DNA from: Taklimakanibacter sp049323275
GTDB taxonomy: Bacteria; Pseudomonadota; Alphaproteobacteria; Rhizobiales; Aestuariivirgaceae
Direction of reading: 5' to 3'
Assembly: GCA_049323275.1 (NCBI GenBank)
Contig: JBMOOM010000062.1
Span: forward strand, 12,308-76,307
Length of the DNA stretch: 64,000 bases
The notes beneath the pieces were generated by a model, which saw only the letters and a list, made by a program, of their open reading frames with translations, did no database searches and had not been told where the DNA came from. Positions 17,074 to 24,626 of the stretch are shown piece after piece; within the stretch, counting starts at the first letter, position 1; every line of letters begins with the position of its first letter. The translations under genes and the position numbers were made by a program.

Positions 17074-17493
17074 CTACGAACGCCGCTGAAACTCTGCATC
17101 GAGCTTCGCAATGAGGCTCTTGCCCTGCTTGGGGTCGACCGCCTCAAGGATAGCGTCCAGCTTGGCTTCCTTGCGGTCGTCGCCTTCTTTCGATTGCGGC
17201 GAGCCGATATGCAGCAGGAAGGCAAGGCCGGCGACCTGCCAGATGAGTTGAAGAAACTCGGACTGCCAATTCTCCAATGTGTCCCGCATCATTTCGATGA
17301 CGTAGCCGCTGACCGAAACCTCGGTGTCGTGTGCAGCTTGCTCATTCACATAGGCAAACCATCCGAAGAACCAGTGTCCCGCCAGGGATAACGCCAGAAA
17401 CGCGCCAGTGAAATACAGGAACCCATAACGGCCAAATTTCAGATCCGAAAGCGCATGCTTCCGCTCGGATTTGCCTTTGGAGCGTGCCGCCAT
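17074..17493 (-). CDS. DUF6766 family membrane protein
   Basis: A 139-residue protein with one hydrophobic segment near 26-46, the conserved ENWQSEFLQL motif, a second hydrophobic segment ending LLHIGSPQSKE, and a charged cytoplasmic tail. This is the DUF6766 layout, a family of unknown function often found next to stress-response genes. The gene starts five bases after the stop of the catalase fusion, so the two are probably one transcript. Confidence 0.75.
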   Translation of the reverse strand: MAARSKGKSERKHALSDLKFGRYGFLYFTGAFLALSLAGHWFFGWFAYVNEQAAHDTEVSVSGYVIEMMRDTLENWQSEFLQLIWQVAGLAFLLHIGSPQSKEGDDRKEAKLDAILEAVDPKQGKSLIAKLDAEFQRRS

Positions 17494-17498
17494 GGAGT

Positions 17499-18764
17499 CT
17501 ACTCAACCGGCTCCGGCATCTTGGCTATCGAAATCAGCGGTCGGGCAATCTGATCCAGCAGCATGTCGGCGCTGCCTTCCTCGCCAAGGCTCAGCTGCAG
17601 CAGCTGGACAACCTCGGCATTGTGCAGCTGAAAAGCGAGGTTCCGTGCCGCCGTGTAGGCCGCGATTTCATAGTGCTCGATCTTGTGCGCGGCGCCGATC
17701 AAGGCGATGTCGGCCGCGATGTCATTGGCCTTCTTGCCCTTCGCCATTACTTCGTCGCCTTCTTCGATGAGCCCCATCATGCCCTTGCAGGGCTTGGGAC
17801 GCGCCGAGACCTCGAGGAGCTCAAGAGCCTGCGTGAGCCGCTCCACATGCGTCTCCGTCTCGGCGAGATGGGTCATGAGGGCGTTCTTCAGCTGAACCGA
17901 CCTTGCGGCGTCGGCCATCTTGGGAAGCGCTTTCACCAGCTGCTTCTCAGCGTGGAGCAAATCGCGGAGATTGTCGCCGAGGACTTCGGCAATGGCCTCT
18001 TCGTCGCGGGGGCTGGAGCTCTCCCGCGCAAGCTGGTCGGTCGATCCTTCGACCTCGCCGCTGCTGAATGCCGGTGCGTTGACGATTTCCCATGAATCGC
18101 CTTCGTTCCACGGGCCACGCGCGTCGAACTCTCCATGGTCGCCTTCGCCGGTCGAGTCGTTGAAATACTGGTTTATGAGGCCCTCGGTGGCGGCGATTTT
18201 TCCGATGGAGAATCTCGGCTTTTCCATGCTCTCGAGCGCCGCCGTGAATGCCTTCATATGGGTGATTTCACGGCTCATGAGAAACTGCAGGGCGTCCTTT
18301 GAGCCGGCGTCGTCGCAGAAGTTGATCAGCCGTTCATAGACGATCTTGGCGCGGGCCTCTGCCGCAATATTGCTCCTGAGATCCACATCGAGCTCGCCCG
18401 TGATCTTCAGGTAATCGGCCGTCCACGGATTGCCCATCGAGTTGAAGAGATTGACGCCGCCGCCGCCCGCGATGGCGATCAAGGGGTCGGCCTCGGCGGC
18501 ATCCCTTCGGAATTTCATCGGCGCGAGATGCATGCGGGCAAGGGAGCCGACGATTTCGAGGTGGCTCAGCTCCTCCGTCCCAATATCCATGAGGAGGTCC
18601 TTGCGAGCGGCATCCTCGCAATTCAATCCCTGAATCGAGTATTGCATGGCGGCGGCAAGCTCACCATTGGCCCCGCCAAACTGTTCGAGCAGCATGTTGC
18701 CGAAATGCGGGTCAGGCTCATCGACGCGGACTGTGTACATGAGCTTCTTGACGTGATGATACAT
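17499..18764 (-). CDS. Manganese catalase fused to a DUF892 ferritin-like domain
   Basis: The first ~250 residues of 421 are a dimanganese catalase: ligand-bearing segments NGELAAAMQYS (Glu35), GTEELSHLEI, AEARAKIVYE and REITHMKAF are all present. After an acidic linker, residues from ~260 form a second four-helix domain of the YciE/YciF (DUF892) type (LRDLLHAEKQLVKALPKM, AHKIEHYEIAAY). The enzyme should disproportionate hydrogen peroxide; the DUF892 role is unknown. GGCGGAG precedes the ATG. A terminator-like hairpin lies upstream, after the microprotein gene. Confidence 0.88.
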   Translation of the reverse strand: MYHHVKKLMYTVRVDEPDPHFGNMLLEQFGGANGELAAAMQYSIQGLNCEDAARKDLLMDIGTEELSHLEIVGSLARMHLAPMKFRRDAAEADPLIAIAGGGGVNLFNSMGNPWTADYLKITGELDVDLRSNIAAEARAKIVYERLINFCDDAGSKDALQFLMSREITHMKAFTAALESMEKPRFSIGKIAATEGLINQYFNDSTGEGDHGEFDARGPWNEGDSWEIVNAPAFSSGEVEGSTDQLARESSSPRDEEAIAEVLGDNLRDLLHAEKQLVKALPKMADAARSVQLKNALMTHLAETETHVERLTQALELLEVSARPKPCKGMMGLIEEGDEVMAKGKKANDIAADIALIGAAHKIEHYEIAAYTAARNLAFQLHNAEVVQLLQLSLGEEGSADMLLDQIARPLISIAKMPEPVE

Positions 18765-18798
18765 GATGCGCTCCGCCTATCTGGACTTGCCTGAAAAT

Positions 18799-18830
18799 AG
18801 AGCGGCCCACCGAATGACCGGTGGGCCGCC
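18799..18830 (-). terminator. Intrinsic terminator after the Gln-rich microprotein
   Basis: On the minus strand GCGGCCCACCG and CGGTGGGCCGC form an 11-bp perfect stem with a six-base loop, followed by TCTATTTT. It begins a few bases after the stop at 18836. Because the catalase fusion starts only 35 bases further on, it may act as a partial terminator that lowers expression of the downstream genes. Confidence 0.75.
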
Positions 18831-18835
18831 AACAA

Positions 18836-19015
18836 TCACTCCTGCTGTTCCTGCCGGCCGCCTTCCTGTTCCTGCCGGCCGCCACGCTGCTCCTGCCGGT
18901 CTCCCTGCTGCTGCTGCCGGCCGCCGCGCTGTTCCTGTTCCTGTTGCTGATCGCCGCGCTGCTGCTGTCCGCCCTGCTGCTCTTGGCCCTGCTGGCCGCG
19001 TTGCTCATTGTTCAT
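18836..19015 (-). CDS. Gln/Gly/Arg/Glu-rich disordered microprotein, 59 residues
   Basis: The minus strand reads a 59-codon frame beginning MNNEQRGQQG and ending GGRQEQQE, built of Gln, Gly, Arg, Glu and a few Asp and Asn, with no hydrophobic residue after Met1. Near-repeats such as RGGRQEQ recur. GAGGAG lies six bases before the ATG, an EcfG-like promoter is at 19055-19080, and a strong terminator follows. The product should be fully disordered; the family is not recognised. The opposite-strand frame gives only an artificial Leu/Pro/Ala string. Confidence 0.75.
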   Translation of the reverse strand: MNNEQRGQQGQEQQGGQQQRGDQQQEQEQRGGRQQQQGDRQEQRGGRQEQEGGRQEQQE

Positions 19016-19054
19016 CGAGAACTCCTCTTGCGGACCACCATGGTCCGGCGACCC

Positions 19055-19080
19055 AACACGAAGCGCTTACGGAAGGTTCC
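19055..19080 (-). promoter_or_regulatory. EcfG-like stress promoter for the microprotein gene
   Basis: On the minus strand GGAAC (19080-19076) is followed after 17 bases by TGTT (19058-19055). The alphaproteobacterial EcfG consensus is GGAAC-N16/17-CGTT, so there is one mismatch. The predicted transcript start is about 33 bases before the ATG at 19015. Confidence 0.55.
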
Positions 19081-19089
19081 TATTCATAT

Positions 19090-19659
19090 TCATACGATCC
19101 CAGCTATGAGCCCGCGCGCGAGCGCTTCTTCGGCAGATAGGTAGAGGTTCGTGCTCGCGTGCTGCTGGATTTCCTCCAAGGGCAGCGAGCTTCCGGCGAC
19201 GAGATCCTTGAAACCCTGCAGCTCAAGATCGATTCCATGCTCGATTTCGCGGGTGTTTGCTGCCGCAACTTTCTGAGCCGCCTTGAGCGGCGACTGCGTC
19301 ATATGATCGATGGTCAGCTTTCTTTCGTGAATCAGGAGAGTGGTGGCCTTGCCGAGATAGCGTCGTTGCGCTGGGAAGCCGCTCAGGATCGTGATGCCGG
19401 CCGAATAGACTATGGTCATTCCCAGGAAATAGAACTCTCGCGGGCTGTAGTCGCGCGCCAGCCTTATTTGCTGCGCAATGCGCGCGCCGATGTCGGCGTC
19501 GCCGCCCTGAGTCATGAGCTCAAGCAAGACCGGTCCGGCCTCGTCCTTGTTCAACGCGCTGTCGAGCTGGTTGAAGAACGATTCCATCATTTCCTTGCCT
19601 ACTTCACCCGCTAGGCGGATCTGTGGTCGCAAGGGATCAAAGGGGAGAGAGTGAGCCAA
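19090..19659 (-). CDS. ClpP-like serine protease-fold protein
   Basis: The 189-residue protein follows the ClpP fold from PQIRLAGEV to LSAEEALARGLIAGIV. The expected nucleophile position lies in GMTIVYSAGITIL and the catalytic His in LLIHERKLT. The aspartate of the triad appears replaced (ASTNLYLSAEE where ClpP has RDxF). No chaperone gene is nearby, so it may act alone or be a specialised paralogue. It follows the short DUF892 gene by 19 bases and is probably co-transcribed with it. Confidence 0.75.
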   Translation of the reverse strand: MAHSLPFDPLRPQIRLAGEVGKEMMESFFNQLDSALNKDEAGPVLLELMTQGGDADIGARIAQQIRLARDYSPREFYFLGMTIVYSAGITILSGFPAQRRYLGKATTLLIHERKLTIDHMTQSPLKAAQKVAAANTREIEHGIDLELQGFKDLVAGSSLPLEEIQQHASTNLYLSAEEALARGLIAGIV

Positions 19660-19678
19660 AGCCGCGTGACCGAGATGA

Positions 19679-20068
19679 TCAATGTTTCGCGGTGACGCCG
19701 GCGTCTTCGCGCTGGAGATGTTTCGCGGTCAGACTGTCGATGCGCTCGGTGATCCATCGGGCCATCTCTTCCTCCTCGTGGAGATTTTGAGCGCACACCG
19801 ATGCAGTTTCGTTGTCGCCGGCCGGTTCGGCAGCCTTGACCAGCACACGGCAGGCGGCACTCTTCATCGCCTCAAAGTTGCGTCTCCCGATGCACTCCCG
19901 GACGCGCTCCGGGCGCCGCCTCGTTTCCTTGAAGTGGCTTGCTGCACGTTGCTTGGGCGCCTGATAGCGATCCAGCCGATCCGCGAAGCCGCAGAGCATC
20001 GTTGCCGCCTGTTCCTCGGCAGGGCCGTCGCGCAACCATTCCACCAGACGTTCTTCGGCCTTCGTCAT
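19679..20068 (-). CDS. Shortened DUF892 (YciE/YciF-type) protein
   Basis: The 129-residue protein starts at an ATG preceded by AAGGA. Residues 1-62 (EERLVEWLRDGPAEEQAATML ... HFKETRRRPERVRECIGR) resemble the first two helices of DUF892, and 68-115 (AACRVLVKAAEPAGDNETASVC) resemble the last helix pair. The middle stretch, including the conserved HxEIAxY region, appears to be missing. An EcfG-like promoter at 20147-20172 suggests general-stress control. The ferritin-like fold may be incomplete. Confidence 0.65.
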   Translation of the reverse strand: MTKAEERLVEWLRDGPAEEQAATMLCGFADRLDRYQAPKQRAASHFKETRRRPERVRECIGRRNFEAMKSAACRVLVKAAEPAGDNETASVCAQNLHEEEEMARWITERIDSLTAKHLQREDAGVTAKH

Positions 20069-20146
20069 TATTTTTCCTTTCCAAGCGACGAAATCGATTG
20101 AGAGGAGGAACCGGGGCCTGGAATCCGTCGCCACAGTTCATGTGCG

Positions 20147-20172
20147 AACAGCCAGGAGATCGGCTTTGTTCC
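20147..20172 (-). promoter_or_regulatory. EcfG-like stress promoter for the DUF892/ClpP-like pair
   Basis: On the minus strand GGAAC (20172-20168) is followed after 17 bases by TGTT (20150-20147), the same spacing and -10 variant as the site at 19055-19080. The start codon of the downstream gene is at 20068, giving a leader of roughly 70 bases. Confidence 0.5.
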
Positions 20173-20296
20173 AATGAGGGGGGCGGCTCGGGCCGGAAAT
20201 ATCGTTTGTCGTCCCGCTTCAATGGACGGGTCGACGGCCTCGCCAATGGGGCCTGCTGGCCGCCCGTCCGCTCAACTCTGCTGTATCCGGGGAGAG

Positions 20297-20764
20297 CTAC
20301 AGCCTCTCCGGATCGTACAGCCCGTGCAGCCTGAGCGCCGCCGAACGGGCGAAGCTCAGCGTCATGGCCTTGCGCCGCGACGCATGCAGGAGATGCTCGG
20401 CCGGATCGCGCTGGACTTCCGCCCCCCAGGCATCGGCGATGATCAGCCCGGCCTCCGCCGGCATGATCTCAGGCGCGAGATCGGTGGTGATGGCGAAATA
20501 GAGCCGGTCGCAGAAATCGCGATATTCCGGCCATTTGAGATCGGCGCGGAAATCCTCCAGCGACGATTTGATCTCGACGATCCAGATCTGACCCGAGGGC
20601 GAGAGGCCGATGACGTCGACGCGCCGGCCTGACGCGAGGGTGAACTCGGTCAGGGTCGCGAAGCCCGCCGCGCGCAGATGCCGGCACACCCCCTTCTGGA
20701 TGGCGGCGGCGGTCTGCGACTGGCGCCCGTCGGGGCGGATCTGCGGGTTAATCGAAGGTAGCAT
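20297..20764 (-). CDS. mmcB: MmcB-family DNA repair protein (PD-(D/E)XK-like)
   Basis: The 155-residue protein has the nuclease-fold core FTLASGRRVDVIGLSPSGQIWIVEIKSS, which carries the D...EIK pattern of the PD-(D/E)XK superfamily, and the family ending AALRLHGLYDPERL. MmcB is conserved in alphaproteobacteria and belongs to the LexA-independent DNA damage response in Caulobacter. Its biochemical role is not settled. Confidence 0.85.
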   Translation of the reverse strand: MLPSINPQIRPDGRQSQTAAAIQKGVCRHLRAAGFATLTEFTLASGRRVDVIGLSPSGQIWIVEIKSSLEDFRADLKWPEYRDFCDRLYFAITTDLAPEIMPAEAGLIIADAWGAEVQRDPAEHLLHASRRKAMTLSFARSAALRLHGLYDPERL

Positions 20765-20881
20765 GGGCGGCGCTCAAATCAGGCTTTTGCCTCGCGGGCT
20801 TTGCCTCTAATGTTTCGCCTCAAATCACCGACCCGGTCAACCCGGGCGACAGCGGTGGACGGCACGCTGCTGACAAAAGGG

Positions 20882-20930
20882 CAAATCCCGTCAAAGTTGA
20901 AGACTTTGGCGACAAGGGTTTGCCCAAAGA
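20882..20930. repeat. AAAGTTGAAGACTTT repeat upstream of the TRAP operon
   Basis: CAAAGTTGAAGACTTTGGCGA is a small palindrome (AAAGT/ACTTT) matching the reverse complement of 5099-5119 at all but one base, and related to 1977-1996. It occupies the leader of the TRAP small-permease gene. Confidence 0.5.
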
Positions 20931-20946
20931 AGGGGAAAATTACAGG

Positions 20947-21495
20947 ATGGGCGGATTACTCGCTCTGAGCCGCGGGATCGATGCGGTCACGGCCTTTATC
21001 GGCCGTCACGTCATATGGCTGATTCTGGCTGCCATTCTCATCAGCTCCATCAACGCCATCATTCGCAAGGCTTTCGACATGAGCTCGAATGCCTGGCTCG
21101 AATTGCAATGGTATCTGTTCGGCGCCGTCTTCATGGTGGCCGCCGCCTATACGCTGCAGAAGAACGAGCATATCCGCATCGACATCATTTCCGGCCGGCT
21201 GTCGCAGAACGCCCGCAACTGGATCGACCTCGCCGGCCATGTGCTGATGCTGCTGCCTTTCACGGCGCTGATGATCTATGAGAGCACGCCCTTCGTCCTG
21301 AGCGCCATCCGCTCGGGCGAGATGTCGGGCTCGGCCGGCGGCCTCATCATCTGGCCGGCGCGTGCCTTCATCCTCGCCGGCTTCTTCCTGCTTTTCCTGC
21401 AGGGCATATCCGAGCTGATCAAGCGTATCGCTATCATGCGCGGACTGATCGCCGACCCGCATGCGGGGCAAGGCCATCACGCGCCGCTCGAATAA
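20947..21495 (+). CDS. TRAP transporter small permease (DctQ family)
   Basis: The 182-residue protein has four hydrophobic helices and the DctQ-type stretch AWLELQWYLFGAVFMVAAAYTLQKNEHIRID. It forms the membrane complex with the large permease that follows 15 bases downstream. Together with a periplasmic binding protein the system imports an organic solute using a sodium or proton gradient. The ATG at 20947 is preferred over an in-frame TTG at 20920. Confidence 0.9.
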   Translation: MGGLLALSRGIDAVTAFIGRHVIWLILAAILISSINAIIRKAFDMSSNAWLELQWYLFGAVFMVAAAYTLQKNEHIRIDIISGRLSQNARNWIDLAGHVLMLLPFTALMIYESTPFVLSAIRSGEMSGSAGGLIIWPARAFILAGFFLLFLQGISELIKRIAIMRGLIADPHAGQGHHAPLE

Positions 21496-21510
21496 GGGGA
21501 AGAGATCGTC

Positions 21511-23442
21511 ATGACCGCCTTCCTCATGCAGAACATGGCGCCGATCATGTTCGCCGCCCTCGTCATCGTCCTGCTGCTCGGCTATCCGGTCGCCTTCTCG
21601 CTGGCTTTCGTAGGGCTGGGCTTCGGCGTGCTCGGCATCTGGCTCGGCATGTTCACGCCGAGCTTCCTGCAGGCCTTGCCCGACCGCGTCTTCGGCATCA
21701 TGGCGAACGAGACGCTGCTCGCCATCCCTTTCTTCACCTTCATGGGTCTCATCCTCGAACGATCGGGCATGGCCGAGGAGCTGCTCGACACCGCCGGCAA
21801 GCTGTTCGGCCCGATCCGCGGCGGCGTCGCCTATGCGGTGATCTTCGTCGGCGCCCTTCTTGCCGCCACCACCGGCGTCGTCGCCGCCTCGGTGATCGCC
21901 ATGGGGCTCATCTCGCTCCCGATCATGCTGCGCTACGGCTATGACCGCCGCCTCGCCTCGGGCGTCATCACCGCATCCGGCACGCTGGCGCAGATCATCC
22001 CGCCGAGCCTCGTGCTCATCATTCTCGCCGACCAGCTCGGCCGCTCGGTCGGCGACATGTATGCCGGCGCCATCATCCCGGGCCTCGTGCTGACCGCCCT
22101 CTACATGATCTACGTCTTCATCATGACGATGATCCATCCGAAATCGGCCCCGGCGCTGCCGCCCGAGGCGCGCTCCTTCGGCGCCGGCGCCGAATACCGC
22201 CCGGTGATCACCGCCGTCGCCTTCCCGCTGATGCTGGTCCTGTGGGGCATGATCGTGCTCTTCGCGCCGAAGCTCGGCATCGATCTCATCGACGGCTTCG
22301 TGCCGGGGGTGAGCGAATGGATCGAGGCGCGCGTCGTCGACGAGGGCCCGCGCATGCTGGTCATGCTCGGTCTGTTCGCCGCGGCCTATCTCGTTTATGT
22401 CGGCTGCCTGCGCTACGTGCCGAAATTCCTGGCGACGATCGTCGGCGCCGTCTTCCTGCTGCTGGCGCTGGGCGTGTTGTGGAAGGCGGCCGACGCTTTC
22501 GTCACCGGCTTCGCCGCCCTGCCGCCCGCGTCGGGGCGCGGCCTCAATTTCCTGCTTGACCTCATCGCCTGGATCGCCGGCGAATGGGTCTATGCCGTCG
22601 CCCTTTTCGGCCTCATCGGCGGCGGCGTGTCGCTGCTCGATGCGCCGTCGCGTCCGGTGGCGGCCGCGGTGTGGAAGATCATCGCCGACCTGCTGCCGCC
22701 GCTCGTCCTCATCTTCCTGGTGCTCGGCACCATCTTCCAGGGCATCGCCACGCCGACCGAGGGCGGCGCCATGGGCGCCACCGGCGCGCTGCTCCTGGCG
22801 CTGGCCCGCCGCAAGCTCAGCTTCGATCTGATGCGCCAGGCGCTCGAGAAGACCACCAACCTCTCCTCCTTCGTGGTCTTCATCCTGATCGGCGCCCGCG
22901 TCTTCTCGCTCACCTTCTATGGCGTCGACGGCCATAAATGGGTCGAGCATCTGCTGGTCAGCCTGCCCGGCGGCCCGCTCGGCTTCCTGATCGTCGTCAA
23001 CCTGCTCGTCTTCGTCCTCGCCTTCTTCCTCGACTTCTTCGAGCTCGCCTTCATCATCGTGCCGCTGCTGGTGGGGCCGGCCGAAGCCCTCGGCATCGAT
23101 CTCATCTGGTTCGGCGTGCTGCTCGGCATCAACATGCAGACGAGCTTCATGCATCCGCCCTTCGGTTTCGCGCTGTTCTATCTGCGGTCGGTGGCGCCGC
23201 GAAATCCCTATAAGGACCGCATCACCGGCCAGGTGCTGCAGCCCGTCACCACCGGCCAGATCTATTGGGGCGCGGTGCCTTTCGTCGTCATCCAGCTCAT
23301 CATGGTCGGGCTCGCCATCGCCTTCCCGGCGATGATCATGCACTACAAGGGCTCGGGCCCCGCGGTCGATCCCTCGACGATCGAGATCACCGTGCCGACC
23401 GACAATGGCGGCGATCTCACCGGGCCGCCGTCCTTCGATTGA
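21511..23442 (+). CDS. TRAP transporter large permease (DctM family), enlarged form
   Basis: At 643 residues this is about 200 longer than standard DctM. The N-terminal half (ETLLAIPFFTFMGLILERSG, GTLAQIIPPSLVLIILAD) and C-terminal half (GTIFQGIATPTEGGAMGATGALLL, FFLDFFELAFIIVPLL) are canonical. The extra length lies at about 235-400 and is largely hydrophobic, with several additional predicted helices. This form is known for TRAP systems annotated as mannitol/chloroaromatic-type. AAGGGGAAGAG precedes the ATG. The substrate cannot be read from the permease. Confidence 0.9.
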   Translation: MTAFLMQNMAPIMFAALVIVLLLGYPVAFSLAFVGLGFGVLGIWLGMFTPSFLQALPDRVFGIMANETLLAIPFFTFMGLILERSGMAEELLDTAGKLFGPIRGGVAYAVIFVGALLAATTGVVAASVIAMGLISLPIMLRYGYDRRLASGVITASGTLAQIIPPSLVLIILADQLGRSVGDMYAGAIIPGLVLTALYMIYVFIMTMIHPKSAPALPPEARSFGAGAEYRPVITAVAFPLMLVLWGMIVLFAPKLGIDLIDGFVPGVSEWIEARVVDEGPRMLVMLGLFAAAYLVYVGCLRYVPKFLATIVGAVFLLLALGVLWKAADAFVTGFAALPPASGRGLNFLLDLIAWIAGEWVYAVALFGLIGGGVSLLDAPSRPVAAAVWKIIADLLPPLVLIFLVLGTIFQGIATPTEGGAMGATGALLLALARRKLSFDLMRQALEKTTNLSSFVVFILIGARVFSLTFYGVDGHKWVEHLLVSLPGGPLGFLIVVNLLVFVLAFFLDFFELAFIIVPLLVGPAEALGIDLIWFGVLLGINMQTSFMHPPFGFALFYLRSVAPRNPYKDRITGQVLQPVTTGQIYWGAVPFVVIQLIMVGLAIAFPAMIMHYKGSGPAVDPSTIEITVPTDNGGDLTGPPSFD

Positions 23443-23498
23443 CCGCTTCGCGCATTGGCGCCTAACATCGCCCGGGGGTTTCAGAGCGGAGAGGCGAC

Positions 23499-24539
23499 AT
23501 GTCCGATGCCGTGAAGTCCCAGGAGCCGGCCGTTCCGCCGGCCATGCAGCTGATCCAGATGGCGAGCGCCTATTGGGTATCGCGCATCGTCTATGCCGCG
23601 GCCGAGCTCGGTCTCGCCGATCATCTGGCGCAGGGCCCGCTGAGCGCCGCCGACATCGCGGCCAAGGCGGGGCTCAACGCGCCGGCGCTGCACCGGCTGA
23701 TGCGCAGCCTGGCGGGCCTCGGCATTCTCGATGAAGGCGAGGACGAGCGTTTCGGCCTGACGCCGCTCGGCGAGGCGCTGAAATCGGGCAAGGCCGCAAC
23801 CGGCTCGGCCCGCGCCGCCGTCCTCACCCTGGCCGCGCCGTGGTTCGCCACCGCCATGGGCCAGCTCTCGGAAAGCGTGCGGTCGGGCGCCACCGCCTTC
23901 GAGAAGATCAACGGCATGCCGGTCTTCGACTATCTCGGGCGGCACCCGGAGGCGGCGTCGCTTTTCAGCGAGACCATGGTCGGCATCCATGGCAGCGAGC
24001 CGCCGGCCGTCGCCGCGGCCTATGATTTTTCCGGCCTCGAGACCATTGTCGATGTCGGCGGCGCCACCGGCAACATGCTGGCGACGATCCTGCTGCGCCA
24101 TAAGGGCCCGCGCGGCATCCTCGCCGATCTCGCGCATGTGGTGAAGGACGCGCCGGCCCTCCTCGCCGCCAAGGGAGTGAGCGATCGCGTTTCGATCGCC
24201 CCGCATGATTTCTTCGACTCCGTGCCGGCGGGCGGCGACGCCTATATCCTCTCGCATATCCTGCATGACTGGAGCGAGGCGCAGTGCCTGACGATTCTCG
24301 GCAATCTGCACAAGGCGATGACCGCCGAGGCGCGTCTTCTCGTCGTCGAGATGGTGCTGCCCGGCCGCAACGAGCCGCATTTCGGCAAGATCCTCGACAT
24401 GGTGATGCTGGCCGTTCCGGGCGGCGAGGAGCGCACCGGCGAGGAATATCGCGCCCTTCTCGCCAAGGCCGGCTTCAGGCTCACCCGCATCGTGCCCACG
24501 GCTTCCCCGGTCAGCGTGATCGAGGCGGTGAAGGTGTAG
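23499..24539 (+). CDS. SAM-dependent O-methyltransferase, acetylserotonin/hydroxyneurosporene family
   Basis: The 346-residue protein has an N-terminal winged-helix dimerisation domain (LGLADHLAQGPLSAADIAAK) and a Rossmann methyltransferase domain. The SAM loop is TIVDVGGATGNMLA and the catalytic segment SHILHDWSEAQCLTIL is diagnostic of the plant-OMT/ASMT-like family. Bacterial members methylate phenolic or carotenoid hydroxyls, and the substrate here is unknown. GGAGAGGCGAC precedes the ATG. It sits between the TRAP permeases and the two TRAP binding proteins, which may be only positional. Confidence 0.87.
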   Translation: MSDAVKSQEPAVPPAMQLIQMASAYWVSRIVYAAAELGLADHLAQGPLSAADIAAKAGLNAPALHRLMRSLAGLGILDEGEDERFGLTPLGEALKSGKAATGSARAAVLTLAAPWFATAMGQLSESVRSGATAFEKINGMPVFDYLGRHPEAASLFSETMVGIHGSEPPAVAAAYDFSGLETIVDVGGATGNMLATILLRHKGPRGILADLAHVVKDAPALLAAKGVSDRVSIAPHDFFDSVPAGGDAYILSHILHDWSEAQCLTILGNLHKAMTAEARLLVVEMVLPGRNEPHFGKILDMVMLAVPGGEERTGEEYRALLAKAGFRLTRIVPTASPVSVIEAVKV

Positions 24540-24556
24540 AGAGATTGAGATAACTT

Positions 24557-24587
24557 CTCCTTCCCTCCGCGAAGCGCAGGGAAGGAG
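24557..24587. repeat. Hairpin repeat between convergent genes
   Basis: CTCCTTCCCT at 24557-24566 pairs with AGGGAAGGAG at 24578-24587 around CCGCGAAGCGC, with no T-run. It lies between convergent genes. It resembles the CCTTCTCCC-type intergenic repeats at 54086-54223 and 63950-64000. Confidence 0.5.
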
Positions 24588-24626
24588 GAGCGGGCAGGAA
24601 TAGCTCCTTCGGGGCAGGGGATAAAC

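Noticed and set aside
18841..19000. CCTGCTGCTG-type repeats as a possible CRISPR or minisatellite
   Set aside because: The repetition reflects Gln-rich codons of the microprotein; there are no regular spacers and no cas genes.
18821..19144. Plus-strand frame giving a Leu/Pro/Ala-rich protein across the low-complexity region
   Set aside because: It has no ribosome-binding site, and the minus strand has a complete gene structure (promoter, ribosome-binding site, start, stop, terminator).
20956..23343. Very long open frame opposite the TRAP permease genes
   Set aside because: The translation is a Glu/Asp/His/Arg-rich string typical of the antisense of GC-rich coding DNA, and it lies fully opposite clear DctQ/DctM genes.
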